From the NCBI RefSeq assembly GCF_001659605.2, contig NC_035173.2, forward strand, positions 10,063,065 to 10,127,064: a stretch of DNA of 64,000 nt. The letters are read 5' to 3'. The DNA comes from Manihot esculenta. Taxonomy: Eukaryota; Streptophyta; Magnoliopsida; Malpighiales; Euphorbiaceae. Position numbers and translations under genes: made by a program. This document shows positions 23,541-35,368 of this stretch, piece by piece; position 1 is the first letter of the stretch; each line of letters opens with the position of its first letter. The notes beneath the pieces are model-generated. The model made no database searches and was not told the DNA's origin. It saw nothing but the letters and a program-made list of their open reading frames with translations.

Positions 23541-26500
23541 ATGGGCTTTTCCAGACAGTTCCAGGGAGCTGAAGGTTGTTGAGCTTGAGCAGCTGAGACA
23601 GACAAAGGACATGAGTGTCGATGAGTACACCGATAAGTTTCTGGAGTTGCTGTAATATGTGGGCCAGGCATACGACACAGATCAGAAGAAGGCCAGGAGG
23701 TATACCATGAGACTCCACCCTAGGTATTCCTCCCTGATCCTAGCAGCAGAGAGGGAGAGCTTCCACACTATTGTGGATGCAACACGGAAGATGGAGGCTA
23801 GTGCCATCATTGAGGGGTCAGTTAAGCAGCAGGTGGCACAGCCCTCGGGTTCCAAGACCTCAAGCAGAGGAAAGTTTGATCTCTCATCTTTGAGTACGGC
23901 AGCCTCAGGAGGCAAAATGTGGGGTAAAGCCAAGCCCAAGAAGAATAAGTTCTGGAACAGGTTAAAGTTTGGTCTGGGTTTAGGTGGTGGTTTGAGCTCT
24001 GGTTCGAATGGCTCAGAATGTTTGAGGTGCGGTAAACCGCACAAAGGAGTCTGTCGGTTTGGGACAACAGCATGTTTCAAATGCGGACAGGAGGGACACA
24101 TGGCACGGGAGTGTCCTAGGGCAGCTTTTATGGCACCTTCCCAGCAGACGGCTTCAGGTAGTGTGGCTCAGCCAGTAGCTCCAGCCATGACTCAGGGCAG
24201 TGGTAGAGGCAGAGGGAGAGGGACAACCTCTTCTTCAGCAGGTTCCCGAGGTGAAGGTCCATCAGCTTCAGCTCGGATCTTCACTATGACACAGCAGGAG
24301 GCAAACACGTCAAACACCGTGGTGTCAGGTAATATCATCATTGGTTGTTCAGATGTGTATGCTTTAATGGACCCTGGTGCTTCTCATTCTTTTTCTGCTC
24401 CTAGAGCCGTAGAGAGGTTGGGTTTGATAGTCTCTGGGTTAGAGTGTCCCCTCTGGGTCAGTGGACCCAAGTGTGATCCATCAGTAGTAGAGTCAGTCTG
24501 CCGGTATAGCCCAGTGTTTATTGAGGGTAGATGCCTTCCAGCCGACCTTGTGGTTCTAGACTTGACGGATTTTGATGTCATTCTAGGGATGGATTGGCTA
24601 TCTGCTCATGGTGCTACCTTGGACTGCAGAGACAAGGTAGTCAGGTTCAGAGGACAGGATGAGTCAGAGGTTGTCTTCAGAGGGGACAGAGTAGGGATGC
24701 CTAGAGGTTTGATATCAGCCCTACATGCTCGTAGGTTGCTCAGAAGGGGTTGTCAGGGGTTTCTAGCTCATGTAAGAGAGCTTGATAGTCAGGTCAGGGA
24801 GCCCGCCTTAGTGCCCGTAGTCAGAGAGTTTCCAGATGTCTTCCCAGACGAGCTTCCAGGACTTCCACCTGCTAGGAAGATAGAGTTTGAAATACAAGTG
24901 ATGCCTGGAACCAGACTAATCTCTATCCCTCCCTACAGGATGGCACCAGCAGAGTTGAAGGAACTAAAGGAGCAGTTGCAAGAGTTGGTAGACAAGGATT
25001 TCATCCGACCGAGTACCTCACCTTGGGGTGCTCCAGTGCTTTTTGTAAAGAACAAGGATGGATCCTTGAGACTTTGTATCGACTATAGGCAGTTGAACAA
25101 AGTCACCACCAAGAATAAGTATCCGTTACCTAGAATCGACGATCTATTTGACCAGCTAGCAGGAGTAGGTTGTTTTTTCAAGATAGATCTGAGATTCGGG
25201 TACCACCAACTGAGAATAAGGGAAGAAGATGTGCCGAAGATGGCATTCAGGACCAGATATGGGCATTATGAGTTCCTAGTGATGCCGTTCGGGCTAACCA
25301 ATGCCCCTGCAGCATTCATGGACCTCATGAACAGAGTTTTTAGCCAGTATCTGGATCACTTTGTTATTGTCTTCATTGATGATATCTTAGTATATTCTAG
25401 AAACACAGAGGAGCATGCCCATCATATGAGGATTGTGTTGCAGACCCTGAGGGAATACGGCTTGTATGCCAAGTTCTCCAAGTGTGAATTCTGGTTGAGG
25501 AGCATCTCATTCTTGGGGCATGTTGTATCAGAAAAAGGAATTGAAGTGGACCCCAAAAAGGTAGAAGCTGTAGCTAATTGGCCCAGACCCACTACAGTTA
25601 CAGAGATTAAAAGCTTTTTGGGTTTGGCAGGTTACTATAGGAGGTTCATCCAAGACTTCTCTAAAATTGCCGCTCCTATGACCAGACTGACCAAGAAGAA
25701 TCAGAGGTTTGTGTGGTCTGATCAGTGCGAAGAGAGTTTTGAAGAGCTGAATAAAAGGTTAACGTCAGCACCGGTGTTAGCTCTGCCTACCAGTAATGAA
25801 GACGTCACAGTGTTTTGTGATGCGTCCCGTGTGGGACTAGGTTGTGTGTTGATGCAAAATGAGAGGGTAATTGCTTATGTTTCTAGGCAGCTGAAGAAGC
25901 ATGAGTTGAATTATCCTACACATGATCTAGAGATGGCAGCTGTGATCTTTGCACTCAAGATATGGAGACATTACCTATATGGAGTAAGATGTGAGATCTT
26001 TACAGATCATAAAAGTCTGCAGTACATCTTGAGTTAGAGAAGATGGGTGGAACTGCTTAGTGACTATGATTGTAAAATTCAGTACCATCCGGGTAAGGCA
26101 AATATTGTGGCAGATGCCCTAAGCCGGAAATCACTTGGCAGTCTATCCCATATTACAGCAGAGAGAAGACCGGTGGAGAGGGGATTCTACAAGCTCATTA
26201 ATGAAGGGCTGCAGTTGGAGTTGTCTGGTACAGGTGCTTTGATAGCCCAGATGAGAGTGGCACCCGTGTTTCTGGAGCAGGTGGCTCAGAAACAGCATGA
26301 GGACCCAGAATTGGTAAAGATAGCCAGAGCTGTCCAGACAGGCAAAAATGAAGAGTTCAAATTTGACAACAAAGGGATCCTCCGTTACGGGAACAGGTTA
26401 TGTGTACCAGATGACGTGAGTCTGAAGGGAGACATTATGAGGGAAGCTCATAATGCTAGATACAGTGTTCATCCTAGAGCCACCAAAATGTACCAGGACC

Positions 26501-27693
26501 TTAAAGGAGTCTATTGGTGGCGAGCTATGAAAAGAAAAGTGGCATAGTTCGTGTCCGCTGGCGAGGTATGTCAGAGGGTGAAGCTGGAACATCAGAAGCC
26601 GGATGGAATGCTTAACCCACTACCGATTCCAGAATGGAAATGGGAGAATATAGCTATGGATTTCGTGGTGGAGTTACCGGCAACGTCCAACAGATTGGAC
26701 TCCATATGGGTGATTGTAGACAGACTGACCAAATCTGCTCACTTCATCCCTGTCAGGAGTGGCTATTTTGTGGACAAATTAGCGCAGGTATATGTGGAAG
26801 AGGTTGTCAGGTTGCATGGGGCTTCGGTATCTATAGTGTCAGATAGGGGACCCTAGTTCACCTCCAGGTTTTGGCGGAGTCTGCAGAGCACTATGAGCAC
26901 CAGGTTGGATTTTAGCACTGCTTTCCATCCACAGACTGACGGACAGTCAGAGAGGACCATCCAGACTATAGAAGATATGCTCAGGATGTGTGTGCTAGAT
27001 TTTGGCGGTTCGTAGAGGCAGCATCTACCCTTGGTGGAGTTTGCCTACAATAACAACTATCATGCTAGCATAGAGATGGCTCCATATGAAGCTTTGTATG
27101 GAAGGAAGTGCAGGTCACCTGTCTGTTGGGAAGAAGTTGGAGAAAGGGCCTTAGCAGGGCCTGAGGTAGTAGAGATCACCAGCAGAGAAGTGCCCATTAT
27201 CAGAGAAAGAATCAGAACTGTTGTGAGTCGGCAGAAGAGTTATGCAGATGTCTGCAGGAAGCACGTAGAGTTTCAGGAGGGAGATATGGTGTTGCTCAAG
27301 GTGTCTCCTATGAAAGGGGTGATTCGTTTTGGGAAGAAAGGTAAGCTAGCTCCATGGTACATTGGACCCTTTGAAATCCTGCAGAAGATTGGGAATGTAT
27401 CGTACAAGCTGGACCTACCTGCTTCAATGGAGAGAATCCATCCGGTTTTCTATGTTTCCATGTTATGAAAGTTCGTGTCAGATCCGGGCAAGGTTCTTAA
27501 TGAGCCTGATGTGGAGATCCTAGGGGATCTCACCTATGTTGAGCAGCCAGTGCGGATCCTAGACACGCAGATCAGAAAGCTGAGGAACAAGGAAATCCCG
27601 ATGGTGAAAGTCCTTTGGAATCACCACAACATGGAAGAGTGTACCTGGGAGACACAGGAGTCCATGCTCTAGCAACACCCTTATCTCTTCTAA
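23541..27693 (+). pseudogene. Element B gag-pol, 3' part (seven in-frame stops, no frameshift)
   Basis: Resumes Gag at the D insertion point and continues through the CCHC knuckle, DPGA protease, RT with an intact FIDD motif, RNase H, integrase and chromodomain-like tail to TAA at 27691-27693. One reading frame is kept throughout, interrupted only by TAA 23653, TAG 26035, TAG 26545, TAG 26854, TAG 27013, TGA 27466 and TAG 27670. Most correspond to CAG, CGA or TGG codons in A or D. About 21 bp are missing in frame after 26035, within RNase H. One integrase zinc-binding cysteine is glycine (GEVCQ for CEVCQ). This is a dead copy decayed largely by transitions. Confidence 0.94.
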
Positions 27694-27770
27694 GGTTAGT
27701 GTTTTTTATGTTTTTTTGTGTGCTTCCTTGTTGCTATGCTTATGTGTTGAACATTCGGGGACGAATGTTC

Positions 27771-27785
27771 TTAAGGGGGGAAGAC
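27771..27785 (+). promoter_or_regulatory. Polypurine tract (element B)
   Basis: TTAAGGGGGGAAGAC-type tract adjoining the B 3' LTR. Confidence 0.85.
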
Positions 27786-29976
27786 TGTAATACTTGGCTA
27801 GACCCCGGCATCGAAATTCCTACCTTCCGGCGGAATCTTCCTTAGAATCCGGAATTCTCAGATGTCGGAGCCTTCTAGAAGGGTAGAATAAAGGTTTTCT
27901 AAAATGTTTTTGTATGTTTTTATGGTTTTAATGAAGAAAGAAATTGAGTTTTGAAAGCAAAGACTAAGGAGGGAAAAGCCAGGTTCGGCCGCCGAACATT
28001 GGGCTTTTGCGGAGGCACCTTTGGCCCCCGAAGGTGGTCTGGCCAACCACCTATAAAAGGCCCCATGTCCAAAAATGGGCGAGTTTTCTCTCTCTATTTT
28101 CGGGCATAAGTGAGATTTTGCCCTTCCATGGTTGGTTTTATGTTTTCCTTCAAATCTTACAAGTTTTTGATAAGCTTTTATCTTGTTTTGAAGTTTTAAG
28201 CTCAAAATCGAAGTTTTGAAGCTTGGAGACCCCCGGAGCTCAATTTCTCCCAATCTCCAAGTTTGGATCACCTCTCCTCTCGATCTTCAAGAGGTAAGCG
28301 TAGATCCTCACCTTCTTTTACGTTTTAAGTAAGTTTTGAAGGGTTTTAAGGGTGTTAGATGCATGTTTAAAGTAGATGTAAAATGTTAGGGTTTATGTAC
28401 CCTATATGCTTAAAGTGATGCTATGTTGATATTTGTTGGGGTTTAGGCTAGTTTTATGCCCCTATATGCTTGGAAATGTGTTTATGCATGTTTTAGAATA
28501 GTTGAATGCATGTTGTGAGGTTTTTGGTGGCTGGATGTGAGAGGCAGAATCGGGTTCTGCCCTTTGGGAGAGCCCAGGTTCGACCGCCGAAGCCAGTTTC
28601 GTCCGCCGAACCTGCCTGTGGAGGCAGTTTTGGCCGCCTAAGCTCGCTCCCGAAAGTTTGGACTTTCGGCTCTAGAGGGGTGTTTTGGCCGCTGAACCTG
28701 CCTCCGAAGGTTGTGACTTTAAGCTCTGGAAGGACCTTTGGCTGCCGAACCCTGCCCCCGAAAGTGCCTGACTTTCGGATCTGTAGGGACCTTCGGTCGC
28801 CGAATCTGCCGCCGAAAGTCCCCTGCCCGACCTTCCTTTGCCTGTTTTTCATGCATGTTTTATGGTGTTTTAGGGGGTTTTTGGGGAGATGTTTAGAGTC
28901 CTTATAGAGTATGTTTGGTCCCTCATTTGAGTCCACCTGTGTAGGATCGGACCCGAGGAACCGAGGAGGCCAACAGTGTTAGCTGTTTCAGAGTCATCCA
29001 GAGGTGAGTAGAACACAACTCTTTTTATTTCAAAGCAATTAAACTTTTAAGCATGTTCATGCATCATGAATGCCATGTATATAATAGGTTGTATTGCATT
29101 AGAATTCACGAATATGACGCATTGCATAATATAATGTTGATGTGGATGGATGTTGGATGACCCATTGGCCCTCGATATGATATGATATGATATGATATGG
29201 TATGGAAGTCCAGGTCGAGGCCCATTCTACGCCCCTAGCACAAAGTAAGAGAAAGTCCAAGTCGAGGCCCATTCTACGCCCCTGGCATAGATGGATATGT
29301 TATGTTATGATATGTTAAGCGAAAGTCCTGAGGAGCTCCCGTTGTGGGCCGGGCACATTGGATTATGTAGAGGGCCATTGGTGACAAGTCCATCCTTGAT
29401 GTGAATTGTTTGTGTTGTGATGCATTTCATGATGGCATATGTTTATAAACTGTTTTACTGTTCTGCTCACTGGGCTTTGTAGCTCACCCCTTTCCCCTAA
29501 TCCCTAGGTTTGTAGGATCAGAGATAGCTCATGGAGTCTGCAAGGGTAATGGCTATGGCTATGTTATGTAATAGTCTAGTAGTGGACATGAAATGTAAAA
29601 TGATGTAATGTAAAGTAATGTAATGAGGATTAGCATTGTGCTTGGCCCTAATGTTTATTGTAAATCCCTGTTGTACATGATCTTTTTATAAATGTTTTAA
29701 TGATGAGATATGTTGAACCAGGCTTGACATATGAGATATTGACCCAACTGGAGCATTTGATGAGGGCTCCAGTAAGAGGTTTTATGTATACAGTACGATA
29801 CATGCACAGGTCAAGCTTGGTATATGTAAAAGTTTAAAGTTTTTATGAAAATGTATGATCATGTATGAGATTTTATCAGGTACACAGGATGTATAGTAGG
29901 CTTGCTACGAGTCCCGGCGACCTTAAGTCGATCTGGATCCTAGCGCCGGTAGCGGTCCGGGTTCCGGGTCATTACA
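27786..29976 (+). repeat. Element B 3' LTR (2191 bp)
   Basis: Complete LTR starting TGTAATACTTGG and ending CATTACA. It serves as the unoccupied reference for the A and C insertions. TATA box TATAAAAG at 28052-28059; palindrome-variant cluster at about 28575-28815; donor-like GT at 28294; mini-exon 28945-29003 (59 bp); acceptor-like TTTGTAG ending 29515; two hairpin-cassette units near 29209 and 29253; a short GATAT tandem run near 29173. Confidence 0.94.
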
Positions 29977-30480
29977 GTTATTATTATTATTATTAATTAT
30001 TATTATAAGATAATAATATTTAAAAAGATCTGCAGTCTATCTGTAACGGTTATAAATAAAAGATTCTTCGATTTTCCTTATCAAAACAAACTATCACGTA
30101 AGATATTTGAGTATTTGTGAGATTGTGATAGTGGTGATAAACACAACTCTTTTGTAAAAAGAATTGTGGGAAAGCAAAAAGACTTAAAACGTATAAAACT
30201 CCTACTGTGAATTGTGGGGGTAATATTTTTAGAGAAATCGTTTCAAGCTACAGATTGTGGAGCACATAGTTTATCCATCTTGAGAGAGCTAGCACTCTAG
30301 AAGGATAAAATACGTTCGTGTGGATACCATTGAGGGTGTTCGTTGAAAAAGTAGCACCTTGAGTCCGGAATTGTATCTTCTCGTCGAGTCTAACAGGTTA
30401 GTCTCTTATCCTTCCTTTTGAAATAAACGAAGCACACGAATCTCGGGAAGAAAAATAGAAATTTTAATTTTTTCCGCTGC
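29977..30480 (+). repeat. AT-rich tract and possible Copia LTR remnant
   Basis: Starts with a TTA/TTAT microsatellite (about 29977-30010). The following sequence ends in TTTTTTCCGCTGCA near 30481, which resembles the 3' end of many plant Copia LTRs. I see no matching second LTR, primer-binding site or Copia protein next to it, so this is a weak similarity call. Confidence 0.3.
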
Positions 30481-30662
30481 ATGTTTGGGTTGCAGTAATC
30501 TCTGGATTTTCTAATAGAATTTTCTATGGTAGGTTGGGGAGGAGGAGGAGAAAGCATGATCACTTCTTTTGCTTGGCAAGGGGGTCCGGTTGACCCAGCG
30601 ACAGCCTTGCCTTTGCGGATAGCACACGCTGCTTCAGCAAATTTACTTCTTGACCCAGCCAT
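30390..30662 (-). pseudogene. Minus-strand ORF, 90 aa, possible retroelement gag fragment
   Basis: Reads MAGSRSKFAEAACAIRKGK at its start and then becomes proline-rich and low-complexity. It is downstream, on the same strand, of the gag-like region at 30944-31758 and is preceded by an acceptor-like TTTTCAG. I do not recognise a domain. It could be a later exon or a decayed part of the same element. Confidence 0.25.
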
Positions 30663-30901
30663 ATTTCTGAAAATTGAAAAGTAAGCAAGGTAGTTTAAAA
30701 TCTAAAAGAATGCAGGAAGAAAAATACCCTGATCTCTAGCTAGAGAAGAGCTCTCCCTGAGGCTAGAAAGACTGGGCGGGTGAGGACTCCGAGTTTGGCT
30801 CGCCTGCAGAAGACTTTGCCAAGACAAAATAGTGTTTCTCACCGGTTAGGTGATGTCCATTTTCTTTGGGGACTTAGCCATTATCAAAATAAAGTTTAGA
30901 G

Positions 30902-30940
30902 CCTCATCCTCATCCTCATCCTCATCCTCATCCTCATCCC
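30902..30940 (+). repeat. CCTCAT hexanucleotide microsatellite
   Basis: About six perfect CCTCAT units. On the minus strand they read as an Asp-Glu run, consistent with the acidic low-complexity stretch of a decayed minus-strand gag-like frame. Confidence 0.9.
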
Positions 30941-30943
30941 TCT

Positions 30944-31758
30944 GTGGCTGGACCCTATCCTTTCTCAACTCTACCCACAGGTTCTAACTCATTAGGAGGC
31001 ACCCGAAATCCTCGGACATTTGTTGACGGAAGACAAAAACTTATTTTCCATCGTTTTAATGAAGAGGGGATTCAGTCAAACATTGTTTGGCATTTTTACT
31101 GCAAAAAAACTAAAACTCTTCATTTTTGTGAGTACACAACTGGTACAGCTTGGAGAAGAGGGCCACGCTGTGCTCGATATTGTTATTCGAGCAAACAAAC
31201 CAGAAACCTCCAGGATTCTCCAGCTATTGAGATGCAATTGGGCGACTGCAAGCCTGTGAAATTGAAGGACTTCAACAAAAAATGAACCATGGAAAACCAA
31301 AGACTCGATTTCAGTTGTTCTTCATAGACAATAAGGGTTTCCTCTGTAGGGATCTGGTTAGTTACACGAACGCCTGAGGAAGGAGTAAAAACACAAAAAG
31401 TCTCTTGAAAAATTTGGTATTGATTGTGAAGACGATCTAGATCTTGCTTTGATAGTATGGAAGGGACATCGCCAATCAAGATGCCTTCGCCTTCAGAAGC
31501 TGACCTCAATAGAACGATAGGGGCTGGAGCACGGATGGGGCCATTAGAGAAAGAGCTTGGGGTAGGGTTTCCACCGAGAGAAGAAGAGAAAATATTCCTA
31601 TTTATTATAAAAGGGAAAAAATAGAAATTATTGTGAAAGCAATGGAGTATTAGGAAAGAAGGAGTGACTGAGTCTTTATAAAAATGAAGATCACAGTTAA
31701 GAGCAAAAGTGATATTTGGGGAAGAAGAAGGGTTCTTATAAGAGGATTTTGACGACAA
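30944..31758 (-). pseudogene. Decayed plant retrotransposon gag-like region (PF04195-like)
   Basis: The minus-strand frame from 31758 to 31183 (191 aa) contains a segment resembling the plant 'putative gypsy type transposon' domain (PF04195): motifs SKQDLDRLHNQYQI, IPTEETLIVYEEQLKSSLWF and SWRFLVCLLE. Weaker similarity with stops continues to about 30944. A minus-strand TATA-like TTATAAGAAC lies upstream near 31735. I see no pol domains nearby. The 113-aa plus-strand ORF over this stretch looks like its antisense shadow. Confidence 0.45.
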
Positions 31759-32320
31759 GCTTTAAATGCGACTCGAGAAATGGAGCATCCATCATTAAAA
31801 AGTTAGACAGGCAAAGCGGTGTGAGTTAGGAAAAAATCAATATTCATAAGCAATGTACCCCAGATCGTGAGAACAATTGTCACCTTCGAACCTGAAGAAT
31901 TGAAGACCAGCAGGAAACCTCTGATATTATATAACAATCGCACAGAGTGAGCTATGAGCTGTCATTACAAAATAGAGCCACATGGCAAGGAACTAATAAG
32001 TGGAAAACACGATCCCACCTGAGGACAAAAAGACCAAGACATCTTAACACTCGGTTCATCATCAAGACTGGCCTTTTCCTGAATAGGTCAAGTCTCAGCC
32101 TAAAGTTATCGTTAGCAGGTACAGTCAGCGAGCTTCCGTCACGCCTGTAATCACGGGATTTACGACCAGTTAATCCTGTAGAATCTCTTATCAAGCAGCC
32201 AACTATATCATCGGCAGATCATCAGAAAATACTATATTTATATCTATCTTCTTGTAGTATAAAAGGAGAACGATCCCAGAAGTAAAAGTACGCAATTCTC
32301 TGACACAATTACTCTTAAGT

Positions 32321-32392
32321 TCTATATTCGCCATATTCTCTGGTTCTATATTCGCCATATTCTCTGGTTCTATATTCGCCATATTCTCTGGT
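32321..32392 (+). repeat. Three perfect 24-bp tandem repeats
   Basis: Exact copies at 32321-32344, 32345-32368 and 32369-32392, each starting TCTATATTCGCC and ending CTCTGGT. On the minus strand they read as an eight-residue repeat PENMANIE inside a 77-aa ORF. I see no other support for coding. Confidence 0.9.
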
Positions 32393-32439
32393 TTGCTGAC
32401 TTGAGTGTTGGAGTGGCTGCCGTGGATGCCCACCACTTC

Positions 32440-33489
32440 ACGTTGTTTTATTTATAGGTTTATCCAATCATAACACAAATCTATTTTCCAGCCACATCAG
32501 CCAAATATAAAAGTATCTTAGTTATTTTACATATTATTAATTGTTTAAATATATTAGACTTAATAATTAACCGTCTTGAAAAAAATAAAAACTAATTCAT
32601 ATATTTTCAAAATAAATAAATAAATTAATTTTTTTTAAATTATAAGAACTAAATAATAAATTATTTATTTTTCATTAAATTGAAAAAAATTGAAAAATCC
32701 AATTATTTATTTTTTATAGTCCTAAATTAAATTGAAACGAACTAAAATTTTTTAATTCAATTCTGTTAATTGATTTTCAATCCCTTAATCACTCAAAAAC
32801 CTATTCAAAACTCCAACAAATCATATTAAACAATGCATTATACAAAATCTATTACTCATTTATTAACAATTTATTATAACTCAATACAACCATTTTTTGA
32901 AGGACTGCATGAAGTTAACCATATACTAAATTTGCTTCTAAAGTGAATCTCAATTGCAGAGAAAAAAAAATAAAGTCTCAAATTAAGAAAAAAAAAAAGC
33001 GCTTTTCCTTCTCAACTATTCTTTGGTATGCAAACCCAGAGGTCTAATGATGTGACTGAGGTTCGAATAATTCGTCAATTGGAAGTTGAGAAGAGAGGAG
33101 AAATCAATAAAAGGGAGTAACAGTCAAGAGGGAAGAGGCAAAAGAGGAAGGAGGCGTGATAAAGGAGAAGGGCATAGAGTAGAGGACTCAACGTAGATGT
33201 TTCGCTAGTGGAACACAAGAGAGAACTTGTGGAAGAGAATTGAGGAAAAGAAAACGAAGAAACTGAAATTTTTATTTTAAAAAATTATAATTAAAATTAA
33301 ATCGAGTAATTAAAAATAAATTAATTTAAATCGAATTTTATGTTTTATCCAAAATTATAGTATTGTTTGATTCATATTAATTATTTCTTAAAAATTTTTT
33401 CTAGAAAGTAACTAAATTAGATAAGAGAAAGTGACGTATTTCACTTTCATTAAGAGAGTAAATGCGCTTATGGGTTGATAATGTGCTTA
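32440..33489. other. AT-rich intergenic stretch, no gene seen
   Basis: Strongly AT-rich with A and T runs and scattered stops in all frames. No LTR, terminal inverted repeat or recognisable protein segment is visible. Possibly old retroelement debris next to the LINE. Confidence 0.6.
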
Positions 33490-34846
33490 TGGGTTGTCAA
33501 TTAAATTATCAAAACATTCTGTTATTGTTGAAGGAACTCAAATCTAATGAAAACTCTGGTCAGGTTCAACTTATAAAATTGCTTGTTTGGGTTCAGATTT
33601 ATAACGTACTTAGAGGATTTTGACTGAGTGTGTAGCAAAAGATGTTGGAAATTATTTTGGAGATTTTTGTGGCAGCTAATCCCTCTAATTTTCTATATAT
33701 TTGATAAGAATACATGTGTGTTAGGGTGGAGGTGGATGTTAGAGTATCTATCAAATGCAAGCTGCTTATTCGACGCCTTAAAGAGAATGCATGGGTTTAT
33801 TTTGTTTAGGAAAAGTTTAATACCTTTTGCCATTTTTTGAGATAATTGGTCATACAGATAGGGGTGAACATTTGGTCGGTTCGGTTTAAAATTGAATCGA
33901 ACCGAATAAATCAAAAATTAAAATTTTAGTATTTATAAAAATTGAACCGAATCGATTTTTGTCAGAAATCGAATCGAACTGAATCGGTCTGATTCAGTTT
34001 GATTCGGTTTGATTCAATTTGATCGATTTCTATTTTTAATAAATTTTTATTTTTTACACTTTATTTTTAATATTTTAAAATTTAATTAAAATATTTTAAT
34101 CTTAATATGATTTAATTTCTCTATATTATTGAAAATAACATATTATTATCACTAATCGGTTCGGTTCGATTTTTTTGATTTTTTCTGATCAAAACTGAAC
34201 CAAACCGAAATAACCAAAATTTCTGAAATTAAAAATCAAATTGACCCAAAATGAATAAAAAACCAAACCGAATTTTTAAATTAATTCAGTTTGGTCGATT
34301 TTTTTAGTTTAAACCGAATACTGCTCACCCCTACATACAGATAGATTTTGCAGGAAACTTTTTGATTTACCTATTGAAATCCCTAGAGACAAATATGCTT
34401 ATGGTCCATGGCTTACTGCGGGTTTTCGTCAGCAAAAAAATTCTGGTGCTAAATGATTGCGTACTAAAAAAGATTTGCTCCTGGAATCCACTACGGTGGC
34501 TAGAGAAAGATCAAAATCGAAAGTACAATCGGAGAAGGACAGTGCCGTGAGGAATACAGATAAAGGTGTTAATTACCTTCCCGTTTAGAATAGGCCTCTT
34601 GGTTCGAATTTTGAAGTAACGGATAAGGAGGAAAATTCAGTTATTTTGCCAATTGAAGTAGGTGAGCCATGTAAAGTGGTATTGCATGACACTGTGGTAA
34701 CAGATTCAGTTGATGTGGTGGACCCTAAGCGTAGGAGAATGGAAGCTGATTTTATGGAAGAGGAGTTTGTTCTGGAATCTTTGGAGATAGATCCAAAAAA
34801 TGAAAATTTGGCAGGTTCTGGGTTCCAGGCTCGCCTAGAGCAATGA
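33490..34846 (+). pseudogene. LINE ORF1 remnant (DUF4283 / CCHC-like)
   Basis: Broken frames read a segment like the end of DUF4283 (LVWVQIYNVLRGF), then a CCHC_4-like region ending IIGHTDRFC, then YGPWLTAGFRQQ as in plant L1 ORF1. The first zinc-binding cysteine position is degraded. The MITE at 33859-34333 splits the zinc region. The last part (34646-34846) is an open 66-aa acidic tail with KRRRME, ending just before ORF2. Confidence 0.7.
33859..34333. mobile_element. hAT-like MITE (475 bp)
   Basis: Begins TAGGGGTGAACA and ends TGCTCACCCCTA, 12-bp terminal inverted repeats with one mismatch, flanked by an exact 8-bp duplication CATACAGA (33851-33858 and 34334-34341). The 8-bp duplication and short TIR fit hAT-derived elements. 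The interior is AT-rich with repeated CGGTTCGGTT-type segments in both orientations and no ORF. It interrupts LINE ORF1. Confidence 0.88.
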
Positions 34847-35368
34847 GTACTCTAAGTTGAAACTATTCTGGTCTTGGGAACCCAGGAATAGTTCAAGCTT
34901 TACAGGACTTAGTGTCAGAAAAGAAATCCAACTTTTTTTTTTAATAGAAACAAAGATTAAAAAAGACAAAGTCCTACAAGTTAAAAATAAATTGGGCTTT
35001 AGTGGATGTTTTATTGTGGATCTGATTGGCATTGGGGGAGGTATTGCGTTGTTGTGGCATGAGGCTAATACAACTAAACTTCTAAGTTATTCACAACATC
35101 ACATAGATATTGAAGTTTGTATTAATGGAATGTATTCTTGGAGGCTCACTGGTTACTACGGTTTTTTAGAAAGGCAGAATAGAAGATAAGGTTGGGATTT
35201 ACTTTGATCCTTAGCTCCAAAGTCACCATTGCCTTGGTGTGTCTTAGGCAATTTTAATGATGTTTTATTTAATTCGGAGAAACAAGGAAGGGACTTGCAG
35301 CCTCGGTGGCTATCACATGGTTTCGAACAACTCTTCAAGACTGTGGTTTGCACGATCTTTATTATGAG
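34847..35368 (+). pseudogene. LINE ORF2, endonuclease N-terminal part
   Basis: APE-type endonuclease start: a WNCRG-like region degraded around 34866, the catalytic-Glu motif FFLIETKIKKDKV, then GFSGCFIVD and GGGIALLWHE, typical of plant L1. A stop near 35186 and a frame change are present. The frame resumes as CLGNFNDVLFNSEKQGR-like sequence and is cut at 35368 by solo LTR G. Confidence 0.85.

Noticed and set aside
30944..31285. 113-aa plus-strand ORF starting MAGPYPFS
   Set aside because: It is antisense to the better-supported PF04195-like frame and begins directly after a microsatellite.
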